Of a stretch of 64,000 nt of DNA, positions 42,918 to 51,443 are shown piece by piece. This stretch comes from Pseudotabrizicola sp. (lineage in GTDB: Bacteria; Pseudomonadota; Alphaproteobacteria; Rhodobacterales; Rhodobacteraceae): contig NZ_JAUSNR010000019.1 in the NCBI RefSeq assembly GCF_030656345.1, positions 248,001 to 312,000 of the forward strand, written 5' to 3'. Under the pieces are notes generated by a model. The model was not told the DNA's origin and did no database searches. It was given only the letters and a program-made list of their open reading frames with translations. How positions within the stretch are numbered: the first letter of the stretch is position 1; each line of letters opens with the position of its first letter. A program made the position numbers and the translations under genes.

Positions 42918-44209
42918 CTGACCTGACCCCGCGCGAAATCGTGTCCGAGCTTGACCGCTTTATCATCGGCCAGAACGACGCCAAACGCGCCGTGGCCGTG
43001 GCCCTGCGCAACCGCTGGCGCCGCAAGCTGCTGGCCGATGACCTGCGCGATGAGGTGTATCCGAAGAACATCCTGATGATCGGGCCGACGGGCGTGGGCA
43101 AGACCGAGATTTCGCGCCGGCTGGCCAAGCTGGCGAAAGCCCCGTTCCTGAAGGTCGAGGCGACCAAGTTCACCGAAGTCGGCTATGTCGGTCGCGATGT
43201 CGACAGCATCATCCGCGATCTGGTGGATGCCGCGATGATCGACACCCGCGAGCGGATGCGCGAAGACGTGAAAGCCCGCGCGCAGGCGGCGGCAGAGGAG
43301 CGTGTGATCGAGGCATTGGCCGGGAAAGACGCCCGCGACCAGACCCGCGAAATGTTTCGCGGCAAGCTGCGCCGGGGCGAGCTGGACAAAACGGTGATCG
43401 AACTGGAGATCGCCGACACCTCCAGCCCGCTGCCGATGATGGGCGGGCCGGGGATGGAGCAGCAGATGCAGGGGTTGCAGGATCTGTTCAAAGCCTTCGG
43501 CACCCGCACCGTGCGCAAAAAGGTGTCGGTGGCGGAAAGTTATGATCTGCTGATCGGGCAAGAGGCCGACAAGCTGCTGGATGACGAGGCGGTCAAGGCC
43601 ACGGCGCTGACGGCGGTGCAGGAAAACGGCATCGTGTTTCTGGATGAGATCGACAAGATCTGCGCCCGCAGCGATGCGCGCGGCGGTGATGTGTCGCGTG
43701 AAGGCGTGCAGCGCGACCTGCTGCCGCTGATCGAAGGCACGACGGTTTCGACCAAATACGGGCCGGTCAAGACCGACCATATCCTGTTCATCGCCAGCGG
43801 TGCCTTCCACATTGCCAAGCCATCCGACCTGCTGCCCGAACTGCAGGGCCGCCTGCCGATCCGCGTCGAATTGCGCCCGCTGACCGAAGCCGATTTCGTG
43901 CGTATCCTGACCGAGACCGAAAACGCGCTGACCCTGCAGTATTCGGCGCTGATGGCGACCGAAGCCGTCACCGTTACTTTCACAACCGATGGGATCGCGG
44001 CTTTGGCCCGCATTGCTGCCGATGTGAACCAATCGGTGGAAAACATCGGCGCGCGGCGGCTTTACACCATTCTGGAACGGGTGTTCGAAGAGCTGAGCTT
44101 TTCCGCGCCTGACCGATCAGGCGAAGCTGTCAGCATAGATGCCGATTTTGTCGAGGCGAATGTCGGTGCCCTGGCACGGTCTGCTGATCTGTCGCGCTAC
44201 GTTCTGTAG
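42914..44209 (+). CDS. hslU: ATP-dependent protease ATPase subunit HslU
   Basis: A 431-residue AAA+ unfoldase. [22 protein letters not shown] is the standard N-terminus, followed by Walker [37 protein letters not shown] with the pore motif GYVG, Walker [15 protein letters not shown] and the C-terminal [15 protein letters not shown], whose tail docks into HslV. It feeds unfolded substrates to HslV. The start overlaps the membrane-protein gene by ATGA. Confidence 0.96.
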   Translation: MTDLTPREIVSELDRFIIGQNDAKRAVAVALRNRWRRKLLADDLRDEVYPKNILMIGPTGVGKTEISRRLAKLAKAPFLKVEATKFTEVGYVGRDVDSIIRDLVDAAMIDTRERMREDVKARAQAAAEERVIEALAGKDARDQTREMFRGKLRRGELDKTVIELEIADTSSPLPMMGGPGMEQQMQGLQDLFKAFGTRTVRKKVSVAESYDLLIGQEADKLLDDEAVKATALTAVQENGIVFLDEIDKICARSDARGGDVSREGVQRDLLPLIEGTTVSTKYGPVKTDHILFIASGAFHIAKPSDLLPELQGRLPIRVELRPLTEADFVRILTETENALTLQYSALMATEAVTVTFTTDGIAALARIAADVNQSVENIGARRLYTILERVFEELSFSAPDRSGEAVSIDADFVEANVGALARSADLSRYVL

Positions 44210-44222
44210 CGGTGCGGGGCCG

Positions 44223-44819
44223 CTATTTCCCACGCCGCAGATAAACGTAATAGGCCCCTGAACCCCCATGCTTTGCGTGCGATTCGGCGACCTGCAGGAC
44301 AACCCCCCCGATGGGGGGCAAGCGCAGCCACTGGGGCACCTGATGGCGCAAGGCACCGATGCGGGACGGGATCGGGCCGTGGTCCGGCTTTGTCTTGCCC
44401 TTGCCGGTGATGACCAGAACCAGCCGCAGGCCCTGTGCATGGGCGTTCAGGATAAAGCGGATCAGGTCCGGATGCGCCTCGGCAAGGGTCAGGCCGTGCA
44501 GGTCGATCCGCGCCTCGGGTGCCAGTTTGCCACGCGTCATGCGGCCGTAGGCTTTGGCATCCATCTGCACGGCGGTCTCTGCAGGCGGCTTGTGCAGGCT
44601 CAGGCCTGACCTGGGGGCAGGTGACCGGCTCTTTTCCCCCAGACGGAACGGGGCAAGTGGCGGGCTGGGCTTTTCCGGGGCGGTCAAGGGCTTCGGCTCG
44701 TCGGGTTTTTCGCTGCCGTGCAGAACCTCGGTCCCGTTGGAATGCATGGGCCGGGCGGTGCGGGCGACCGCATGCCACAGGTCTACTTCATCGGGCCTTA
44801 GGGTGCGACGCCGTGCCAT
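44223..44819 (-). CDS. Smr-domain protein
   Basis: A 198-residue protein. The C-terminal Smr domain shows RIDLHGLTLAEAHPDLIRF with the LHGL motif and LVLVITGKGKT, as in MutS2 C-termini and stand-alone Smr endonucleases. The first 85 residues are proline- and lysine-rich and probably disordered. It starts four bases before the mltA stop boundary (44823), so it follows mltA in an operon. A role in cleaving or binding branched nucleic acids or ribosomes is inferred from family only. Confidence 0.85.
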   Translation of the reverse strand: MARRRTLRPDEVDLWHAVARTARPMHSNGTEVLHGSEKPDEPKPLTAPEKPSPPLAPFRLGEKSRSPAPRSGLSLHKPPAETAVQMDAKAYGRMTRGKLAPEARIDLHGLTLAEAHPDLIRFILNAHAQGLRLVLVITGKGKTKPDHGPIPSRIGALRHQVPQWLRLPPIGGVVLQVAESHAKHGGSGAYYVYLRRGK

Positions 44820-44822
44820 GGA

Positions 44823-45854
44823 TCATCTGTCAGACAAAAGCGCATAGGCGCGGTCAATCGGCAAAAGCTGGATCAGCCGACCGCCATCCTTGATCTTTCC
44901 CGCCGCTTCCCCGGCGGAAAAGCCGGTGCCGTAAAAGATGTCGGCCCGTTGAGCGCCCTTGATCGCGCCGCCGGTATCCTGCGCGATCATCAGGCGGCGC
45001 AATGGCTGACGACCCTCTTTCTCGACCCAGACCGGCGCGCCGAGCGGAACATAGGCCGGATCAATGGCGACAGAGCGCAATCCGGTGATCGACCGCCCCA
45101 TCGCCCCGATCGGGCCGCTTTCCGCTGGCAGATCGTCGAGCTTGCGGAAGAACACGTAAGACGGGTTTGAATTCAGCAGATCGCGTCCGGGGCCGGGGTT
45201 TGCCCGGACCCAGGCCTTTATGTCCTGCGCCGACACATCGGCCATCGACGCGCCGCGGCGGATCAGCTCTTGCCCGATAGACCGATACGGCTGCCCGTTT
45301 TTGCCGGCATAGCCAAGCCGCAGCACCCGCCGGTCTGGCAACACGATGCGGCCAGAGCCCTGCACCTGCAGAAAATACACCTCAACCGGATCGTCGAGCC
45401 AGACCAGCTCCAGCCCGCGTCCGCGCAGGGCACCCGATTCAATCGCATCGCGCGGGTGGAAGACCTGACCTTCGGTCAGTTCCGGCGGCTTGCGGTACAA
45501 TGGATAGGTAAAGCGCGGCGTGCGGGTGAGCGATCCCTGCAATTCCGGCTCGTAATACCCGGTAAACAGCGCAGGCGGGTCGCCCACGACGACCGGGCGG
45601 AACAACAGCTCAAAGAACTGGCGGGCGGCGGTGCGGCTGTCAGCCGCATCGGCGGCCAGTTTGCACACCGGCGCCCAGACCGGATCGCGCAGCGCGCCAC
45701 AGGTGGTGCGGAACACCGTCAGCGCCGCCTGATGATCATCATCTGCCCAGCCGTCAAGCGTGTCAAACTCAAGAACCTGCGCGGGGGCGGGTGCTGCGGC
45801 CATCAGCGTGGCCCCGAGCAACGCGGCACGAACTGCATGTGTGATCCGCCCCAC
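44823..45854 (-). CDS. mltA: Membrane-bound lytic transglycosylase MltA
   Basis: A 343-residue periplasmic enzyme. A signal peptide (about residues 1-25, ending in PAPAQV) is visible; there is no lipobox cysteine, so it may be soluble or otherwise anchored. LFTGYYEPELQGSLTRTPRF, YFLQVQGSGRIVLPD and the 3D-domain catalytic IAQDTGGAIKGAQRADIFYG, containing the key aspartate, identify MltA. It cuts peptidoglycan strands to 1,6-anhydro ends, the input for the recycling enzymes encoded at 32125-33827. Confidence 0.93.
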   Translation of the reverse strand: MGRITHAVRAALLGATLMAAAPAPAQVLEFDTLDGWADDDHQAALTVFRTTCGALRDPVWAPVCKLAADAADSRTAARQFFELLFRPVVVGDPPALFTGYYEPELQGSLTRTPRFTYPLYRKPPELTEGQVFHPRDAIESGALRGRGLELVWLDDPVEVYFLQVQGSGRIVLPDRRVLRLGYAGKNGQPYRSIGQELIRRGASMADVSAQDIKAWVRANPGPGRDLLNSNPSYVFFRKLDDLPAESGPIGAMGRSITGLRSVAIDPAYVPLGAPVWVEKEGRQPLRRLMIAQDTGGAIKGAQRADIFYGTGFSAGEAAGKIKDGGRLIQLLPIDRAYALLSDR

Positions 45855-45863
45855 GTCCAGACC

Positions 45864-46523
45864 TTAGTCGCCGGTGGCGACAAGTTGCCAGTTCGGATCA
45901 GAGGCACCCATGACCCGCGCATAGGTCCAGATATCGCGCTGACGCTTGATTTCCTTGGCGCTGCCCTCAACAATTTCACCCGCCTTGTTGCGGATGACAG
46001 AGGTCAGCTCGCCGACATAGCGCACCGAAATTTCCGCCCGCTGGGTCGTGCGGTCAAAGGTGGCGTTGTGCAGCGCCAGCTCGCGCAGGCCGATGAACGT
46101 GGCCTCAACGGTCATGCCTTCGGCTTCACGCGCGTTGATCGCCTGGGCAAAGGCGGCCTCGATCTCATCATCGAGGAACGGGCGGATCGGGTCCAGCTCG
46201 CCACGCTCAAACGACATCAGGATCATCTCATAGGCACCGCGCGCACCCTGCAGGAAGGTGTTCACCGAAAAGTCCGGTTCTGCCAGTTTCATTGCGGCGA
46301 GCGCCTTGGCGGCATCCGACCCGTCGGCAACATGGTCGGTGATATCGCGGTCGGGACCGCCCTCAATCACCTCAAAGTCACGCTTGACGCGCGGCCGCAC
46401 CTCTTCCAGCGGGACCGGCGGTTTTTCAAAGCCGTCGCGGGTTCCCAGAACGGAACGCAGCTTCAGGATCAGGAAAATTGCAATCCCGGCAAGCACGAGA
46501 AGCTGGATCAGGGAAGAGTTCAT
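45864..46523 (-). CDS. timA: Tim44/TimA-like inner-membrane protein
   Basis: A 219-residue protein. An N-terminal membrane segment (LIQLLVLAGIAIFLILKLRS) is followed by GTRDGFEKPPVPL, then a Tim44-type domain (FSVNTFLQGARGAYEMILMSFERGELD and IRPFLDDEI, a later VRYVGELTSVIRN block and the IWTYARVM ending). The alphaproteobacterial TimA is the bacterial relative of mitochondrial Tim44. Upstream divergent neighbour is fxsA; downstream mltA is nine bases away, the conserved order in this group. Confidence 0.9.
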   Translation of the reverse strand: MNSSLIQLLVLAGIAIFLILKLRSVLGTRDGFEKPPVPLEEVRPRVKRDFEVIEGGPDRDITDHVADGSDAAKALAAMKLAEPDFSVNTFLQGARGAYEMILMSFERGELDPIRPFLDDEIEAAFAQAINAREAEGMTVEATFIGLRELALHNATFDRTTQRAEISVRYVGELTSVIRNKAGEIVEGSAKEIKRQRDIWTYARVMGASDPNWQLVATGD

Positions 46524-46658
46524 TCATAACCTCGATCAGACGCCGTGAAAGACCGGCTGTATTGGGGTTGGTAAACTGGGCAGTCGGCTCTTATGTAGGG
46601 CTGGTAGCGGGCGGTGTCTACGCCACCCGGCCCGCAAATACCGATGAAGGAGGCCAAG

Positions 46659-47129
46659 ATGTGGCTTTTCGCGCTGTTCCTGCTGGTTCCGATGATCGAG
46701 ATCGCTCTTTTCATCACCATAGGCGGGTGGCTGACCCTGTGGCCGACGCTTGGTCTTGTGCTGCTGACCGGCGTTATCGGCACCACTTTGATGCGCTGGC
46801 AGGGGCTGAAGGTGCTGGCCGAGCTGCGGGGCGATATGGGTCAGCTGAAGAACCCGCTGTCGCCGCTGGCACATGGCGCACTGATCGTTCTGGCGGGTCT
46901 TTTGTTGCTGACCCCGGGATTTTTCACCGATGCCATCGGGTTTTTGCTGATGGTGCCAAAGGTTCGTGAATTCGTGATCGCTTTCGTCGGCGCGCGGGTG
47001 AAGATCCAGACATTCGGTGCGCAACCGCCCCGGTCGGCCCCGACAGGCCCGACCGTCATCGACGGTGAGTTTTTCGAGATCGACGAAAACCAGCCCCCGC
47101 GCCCCCCCTCTGGCTGGACCCGGCATTGA
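46659..47129 (+). CDS. fxsA: FxsA-family membrane protein
   Basis: A 156-residue membrane protein: LFALFLLVPMIEIALFITIGG, then LGLVLLTGVIGTTLMRWQGL and GALIVLAGLLLLTPGFFTDAIG, the conserved FxsA core, with a soluble acidic tail ending SGWTRH. ATG 46659 has an AAGGAGG ribosome-binding site six bases upstream; ATG 46644 five codons earlier is an alternative. FxsA suppresses F-exclusion of phage T7 in E. coli; its housekeeping function is not settled. Confidence 0.9.
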   Translation: MWLFALFLLVPMIEIALFITIGGWLTLWPTLGLVLLTGVIGTTLMRWQGLKVLAELRGDMGQLKNPLSPLAHGALIVLAGLLLLTPGFFTDAIGFLLMVPKVREFVIAFVGARVKIQTFGAQPPRSAPTGPTVIDGEFFEIDENQPPRPPSGWTRH

Positions 47130-47189
47130 GCCCATGCATCTGACCTGATAGGAACATATCCGAACCGTTTCTCAGGGAGAAAAGACACG

Positions 47190-47699
47190 ATGGCCGAGGA
47201 AAATGGCGCAGCCGCGCAACCACAGGCGCAGCCACAGATCAAGATGCAGGTGCTGGCGCAGTTCATCCGCGACATGTCATTCGAAAATGCGGTCGCGCAG
47301 AAGGGCCTGAACGGCGGCGAAGTGCAGCCGGATATTCAGGTGGCTGTCAGCCTTGACGCCCGCAAGCGGCCACAGGACCACCAGTTCGAGGTGATCCAGA
47401 AGTTCAAGGTGACCTCAAAGAACCGGACCAATGGCGAGACGCTGTTCCTGCTGGAGGTTGATTACGGCGGCGTGTTCCATATCGAAGGCGTGCCGGACGA
47501 ACAGATCCACCCGTTTCTGATGATCGAATGCCCGCGCCTGTTGTTCCCGTTTGTCCGCCGCATTATCAGCGATGTGACCCGTGACGGTGGCTTCCCGCCG
47601 CTGAACATCGACACGGTGGATTATCTGGCGCTGTACCGGCAAGAGCTGGCACGCCGGGCGCAGGCCACCGCAGCCGCGCCGCAGGGCCAGCCGAACTGA
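47190..47699 (+). CDS. secB: Protein-export chaperone SecB
   Basis: A 169-residue acidic tetrameric chaperone. QVLAQFIRDMSFENAVAQKG, the FEVIQKFKVTSK strand, FLLEVDYGGVFHIEGVP, and CPRLLFPFVRRIISDVTRDGGFPPLNIDTVDYLALY (here divided between strand and helix) are signature SecB regions. It keeps preproteins unfolded for SecA. The gene is followed by a shared bidirectional hairpin. Confidence 0.95.
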   Translation: MAEENGAAAQPQAQPQIKMQVLAQFIRDMSFENAVAQKGLNGGEVQPDIQVAVSLDARKRPQDHQFEVIQKFKVTSKNRTNGETLFLLEVDYGGVFHIEGVPDEQIHPFLMIECPRLLFPFVRRIISDVTRDGGFPPLNIDTVDYLALYRQELARRAQATAAAPQGQPN

Positions 47700-47718
47700 A
47701 CCGGACGACACGATCAGG

Positions 47719-47743
47719 GGCCGGTCTGTGCAGACCGGCCTTT
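47719..47743. terminator. Bidirectional hairpin between secB and dnaQ
   Basis: GGCCGGTCTG and CAGACCGGCC are almost adjacent inverted copies (10-bp palindrome with TG centre), followed on plus by TTTG. It lies between convergent stops at 47699 and 47749, so it can end both transcripts. Confidence 0.75.
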
Positions 47744-47748
47744 GCCGT

Positions 47749-48447
47749 TCAACCCCGTTTCAGCCAGACCGCAGCATCACCCAGTTTTGCGACAAACGCG
47801 GCATGGGCCGCCGCCTCTGCTTCGGTCAGCCGCGATGGAAGCGCAACCGGGCGCGGACGCGGGCGCCAGTCGGTATGTGTACCCGAAGCCCCGGACGATT
47901 TGTTCTTATCCGCTGTGGCAAGGGCAAAATCTGGCTGCCGGCCACCGACCAGTTCCAGATAAATCTCTGCCAGAATCTCGGAATCGAGCAGGGCCCCGTG
48001 CTTTTCCCGCGCCGAGTTGTCGACGCCGAAGCGGCGGCACAGGGCATCAAGCGAGGCGGGCGAGCCCGGGAATTTGCGCCGCGCAATCAACAGCGTATCG
48101 GTGGCCCGGCTGTTGGGAAGCGTTGGCAGCCCGGCGCGCTGCAACTCGAAATTCAGGAACTTCATGTCGAAGGCCGCATTGTGGATGACAAGCTGCGCAT
48201 CGGCCACAAAGTCGAGGAACGCCTGCCCGATGGCCGCGAACAGCGGTTTGTCTTTCAGAAAGTCATCGCCCAGCCCGTGAACATCAAACGCCTCTTTTGG
48301 CATCAGCCGTTCGGGGTTTATGTATTGATGGTAGGTTTTGCCAGTCGGCAGATGGTTGAACAGCTCTACCGCGCCAATTTCTACGATGCGGTGGCCTTCG
48401 GTGGGTTCAAATCCTGTGGTTTCGGTGTCGAGGACGATTTCACGCAT
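47749..48447 (-). CDS. dnaQ: DNA polymerase III epsilon subunit (3'-5' proofreading exonuclease)
   Basis: A 232-residue protein. ExoI LDTETTGFEP, ExoII VIHNAAFDMKFLNFELQRAG and ExoIII region EKHGALLDSEILAEIYLELVGG carry the catalytic D-E-D residues. The C-terminus has a basic linker for the alpha subunit. It starts eight bases inside the coaE gene end, fourth in the maf-aroE-coaE-dnaQ operon, so replication fidelity is expressed from the oriC-proximal promoter. Confidence 0.93.
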   Translation of the reverse strand: MREIVLDTETTGFEPTEGHRIVEIGAVELFNHLPTGKTYHQYINPERLMPKEAFDVHGLGDDFLKDKPLFAAIGQAFLDFVADAQLVIHNAAFDMKFLNFELQRAGLPTLPNSRATDTLLIARRKFPGSPASLDALCRRFGVDNSAREKHGALLDSEILAEIYLELVGGRQPDFALATADKNKSSGASGTHTDWRPRPRPVALPSRLTEAEAAAHAAFVAKLGDAAVWLKRG

Positions 48448-49030
48448 GGCTGCCTCGCAAATGGTCGATCAGCGCCAGAACATAGGCGCGGGTCTGGTCG
48501 ATGGTCAGGGTTTCAACGATATGCGTGGCCCGGGCCCGTTTTTCAGCATCCGGCATCTGGCGTGCCAACAGCAAAGCGAACTGCGCATCGGTCATGCCGG
48601 GCCGGGCGAGCACGCGTTGGCGCTGCAGGATCTTTGGCGCGGTGACCAGCAGGGTCGCATCCATCTGCGCCTCGGTGCCCTTTTCAAACAACAGAGGAAT
48701 GTCGAAAACCGCGATGTCAGTGTCGCATTGCGCCGCAAAACCATCGCGATCTGCAGCAACCAGCGGATGCACGACCGCCTCCAGCCGGGGCAGGGCAGAG
48801 GGATCGGATTCGATCCAGTTCCGCAAGGCCGCGCGGTCAATCTGACCGTCGCGCAGGGCGACGGGGCAAAGGTGCGCCACAGCCTCAACCGCCGCACCGC
48901 CGGTGGAATAAAGCCGGTGGACAGCGGCATCAGCGTCCCACACCGGAAGACCTTCAGCGGCAAACAGCGCAGCCGTGGTGGATTTGCCCATACCGATGGA
49001 GCCGGTCAACCCGAGCCGGAACACGCTCAT
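48440..49030 (-). CDS. coaE: Dephospho-CoA kinase
   Basis: A 196-residue P-loop kinase with GLTGSIGMGKSTTAALFA at the N-terminus, DADAAVHRLYSTGGAAVEAV for substrate binding, and FDIPLLFEKGTEAQMDATLLV, all CoaE blocks. It catalyses the last CoA biosynthetic step. ATGA overlap with aroE upstream. Confidence 0.95.
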   Translation of the reverse strand: MSVFRLGLTGSIGMGKSTTAALFAAEGLPVWDADAAVHRLYSTGGAAVEAVAHLCPVALRDGQIDRAALRNWIESDPSALPRLEAVVHPLVAADRDGFAAQCDTDIAVFDIPLLFEKGTEAQMDATLLVTAPKILQRQRVLARPGMTDAQFALLLARQMPDAEKRARATHIVETLTIDQTRAYVLALIDHLRGSHA

Positions 49031-49866
49031 GCCGACAAGACCGCCTGACGGGTGGCGTCGTCCACATCGGGGCGATGACCGAACCAGCGTTCAAAGCCGG
49101 GGGCGGCCTGGTGCAGCAACATGCCCAGACCGTCCACCACGGTGCAGCCCATGGCCTGCGCTTCGATCAGGAACTGCGTCATCAGGGGGGTGTAGACCAG
49201 ATCTGTCACCACCGCATCAGACCGCAGCCCGTCGAGCGGCACCCGCAGATCGGATTTGCCCACCATGCCAAGCGAGGTGGTGTTGATCACGGTCGTCGCA
49301 CCATCCAGCATGTTTGCGCCTTGCGTCCATTCGCTGACCACCAGTTTGGCCCCGAAGTCTGACCGCAACCCCTCGGCCCTCGGGCGGGTGCGGTTGGAGA
49401 TGCGGATTTCCGGCACGCCCACCTCTATCAGCGCGGCGACCACCGCCCGCGCGGCACCGCCCGCCCCGAACACCACGGCGGGGCCGTCATGCGGCCGCCA
49501 GTGCGGAGCGTTTTGCCGCAGGTTGGCAATGAACCCGGACCCGTCGGTATTGTCGGCCTGAATCCGGCCGTCTTTGCGGAAAATCAAGGTGTTGGCAGCC
49601 CCGATCAGCGCCGCGCGATCGGTGATCACATCGGCAATATGAAGCACGGCTTCCTTGTGCGGAATGGTGATATTGACCCCGACAAATCCCATTTTCGGCA
49701 ATGCGCGCAGCATATCCGCCAGATCGGATGTCGCGATATCCAGCGGAATGTAGTGGCCGCGAATGCCGTATCGCTTCAGCCAATAACCATGCAGCGCGGG
49801 AGAGCGGCTGTGCGCGATGGGGTGTCCGATGACGCCGGCAAGCGGGATGCGGGGATGATCTGTCAT
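49027..49866 (-). CDS. aroE: Shikimate dehydrogenase (NADP+)
   Basis: A 279-residue enzyme. The substrate motif HSRSPALHGYWLKRYG and NITIPHKEAVLH with the catalytic lysine are followed by NTDGSGFIANLRQN and the Rossmann VVFGAGGAARAVVAAL. It reduces 3-dehydroshikimate for aromatic amino acids. It overlaps maf and coaE by ATGA on both sides. Confidence 0.95.
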   Translation of the reverse strand: MTDHPRIPLAGVIGHPIAHSRSPALHGYWLKRYGIRGHYIPLDIATSDLADMLRALPKMGFVGVNITIPHKEAVLHIADVITDRAALIGAANTLIFRKDGRIQADNTDGSGFIANLRQNAPHWRPHDGPAVVFGAGGAARAVVAALIEVGVPEIRISNRTRPRAEGLRSDFGAKLVVSEWTQGANMLDGATTVINTTSLGMVGKSDLRVPLDGLRSDAVVTDLVYTPLMTQFLIEAQAMGCTVVDGLGMLLHQAAPGFERWFGHRPDVDDATRQAVLSA

Positions 49867-50456
49867 GTCGGAATAAGACCTCTGTCACCGAGGTAGCCCA
49901 GAACCGGCAAAAGGGGAAGGCCCATGACGGTAAACGAATCGCCCTCAACCGCGGAAAACAGGCGTGATCCTTCCTCCTCCAGCTTGTAGCAGCCGACGCT
50001 GTGGCGGATGCTGTGCCAGTTCCGGTCAACGTAATCGTTCAGATAGACGTCAGACAGCGGGCGCATCAAAAGCCGCGCTTCGCCCATGAAGCGCCAGACC
50101 GGCCTTGCGTTGTCATAGATAACGGCAGCGGACCACAGCTTGTGCCGCTGGCCCCTGAGCTTGCGAAGCTGGTCGCGCGCGTCATCCGGGGTTTCTGGCT
50201 TTGCAAACACCTCGCCCTGAAACTCCAGGATCTGATCACACCCCAGAACCATGCACTCGGGCCGCTTTTCGGCGATTTTCCGGGCCTTCATCTCGGCCAG
50301 GGTGTCAGCAATATCGCGCGGCCGCGCCTGTTCGGCCTGCAGGGCGCGGCGGATCGTATCTTCATCGATCTTCGCCGGCTGGACCGTAAACGGCACGCCC
50401 GCTGCGGTTAGCAGCTGCTGCCGGATCTGAGAGGTGGAGGCCAGAATAAGGGTCAT
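49863..50456 (-). CDS. maf: Maf-family nucleoside triphosphate pyrophosphatase
   Basis: A 197-residue protein starting MTLILASTSQIRQQLLTAAG, the Maf signature near the start, with the conserved ARKIAEKRPECMVLGCDQIL stretch and a late ALRGYLGDRGLIP-like ending (GYLGDRGLIPT). The family hydrolyses dTTP/UTP or modified nucleotides such as m7GTP to guard the pool. ATG 50456 is preferred over an in-frame ATG at 50501. It is the first gene of the operon leading away from the putative oriC. Confidence 0.9.
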   Translation of the reverse strand: MTLILASTSQIRQQLLTAAGVPFTVQPAKIDEDTIRRALQAEQARPRDIADTLAEMKARKIAEKRPECMVLGCDQILEFQGEVFAKPETPDDARDQLRKLRGQRHKLWSAAVIYDNARPVWRFMGEARLLMRPLSDVYLNDYVDRNWHSIRHSVGCYKLEEEGSRLFSAVEGDSFTVMGLPLLPVLGYLGDRGLIPT

Positions 50457-50871
50457 TTCAGTCAGGACAGTCCTGTGGATATGCTTGCTTTGTTCACGCA
50501 CCGCTTTTTGTGCGCAGGAGGCAGTTCTTGGCGAAGGGTGGCAAGTGGCACCTGTTTGTCAAGCAAGCCGGGGAAGATATCCCGCTGTGGATGGGAGAGA
50601 TCTGGCGGTGTGGGAAGGCGACTAAATTGTGAAAATGTGGGAAACCCGCTGTGACACCATCAGATGTCTAAAATTTGTAAGCCGCTGTTAAATATTGGAT
50701 TGTTCATTCTTATCCCCAGACACTGCTGATTTTCCACCGTCTTATCCAGAGGCCAACGGATGTGCACAAGATCGGGGAGAAAACTGTTCATTCTGTTGTC
50801 CACAGGGCCTACAACTACATTCCTTTCTTATATTTCTTTTAATAAGAAGAGGGAAAGCAGGCGGGGGCGAC
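50457..50871. other. Putative chromosomal replication origin (oriC)
   Basis: This 415-base gap between divergent maf and hemJ holds eight nonamers with one or two mismatches to the DnaA box TTWTNCACA: minus at 50474-50482, 50586-50594, 50636-50644 and 50761-50769; plus at 50710-50718, 50730-50738, 50742-50750 and 50796-50804. An AT-rich tract (about 50811-50851, including TTTCTTATATTTC) follows at the hemJ side and fits an unwinding element. Gene context (rho, mnmE, mnmG, rsmG, parA and parB on one side, maf to secB on the other) matches origin regions of related bacteria. No protein-coding frame of note lies inside. Confidence 0.75.
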
Positions 50872-51321
50872 ATGGCAGGATTTCTGGCGGACTGGTATTT
50901 CTGGACAAAGGCCCTGCACATCATTTCTGTCATCGCCTGGATGGCCGGTCTGTTCTACCTGCCGAGGCTGTACGTTTATCATGTAGAATCGGTTAAGACT
51001 GGCACAGAGACCGACAGCCTGTTTCAAACAATGGAACGCAGATTGCTGCGCGCCATCATGAACCCGGCAATGATTGCGACCTGGATTTTCGGTCTTGTGC
51101 TGGTGATGACGCCGGGCGTTGTGGACTGGTCGATGGTATGGCCTTGGGTCAAGGCAGCGTCGGTTCTTGCGATGACGTGGTTTCACATGTGGCTTGCGGG
51201 GCGGCGCAAGGATTTTGTCGGTGGGACCAATACGCTGACCGGGCGGCGCTACCGGATGATGAACGAGGTGCCGACGGTTCTGCTGGTGCTGATCGTGTTT
51301 TCGGTGGTTGTGAAGTTCTGA
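50872..51321 (+). CDS. hemJ: Protoporphyrinogen IX oxidase HemJ
   Basis: A 149-residue membrane protein with four predicted helices: WTKALHIISVIAWMAGLFYLPRL (histidine-bearing first helix), MNPAMIATWIFGLVLVMTPG, VKAASVLAMTWFHMW and PTVLLVLIVFSVVVKF. RRKDFVGGTNTLTGRRYRMMNEVPT is the conserved loop (divided around the TGRR). HemJ oxidises protoporphyrinogen in haem and bacteriochlorophyll synthesis. First gene to the right of the putative origin. Confidence 0.9.
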   Translation: MAGFLADWYFWTKALHIISVIAWMAGLFYLPRLYVYHVESVKTGTETDSLFQTMERRLLRAIMNPAMIATWIFGLVLVMTPGVVDWSMVWPWVKAASVLAMTWFHMWLAGRRKDFVGGTNTLTGRRYRMMNEVPTVLLVLIVFSVVVKF

Positions 51322-51443
51322 TTTATTGACTTTTGACTGGTCTGGTCTTATCCGGAGCGGGACGTGGCCGTCCGGCCTTTGTTTTTCCCCCTTGATACTG
51401 TGGCGCTGCCTGTCGATCTGACAGGTTGCCGAAGGACCGATCC

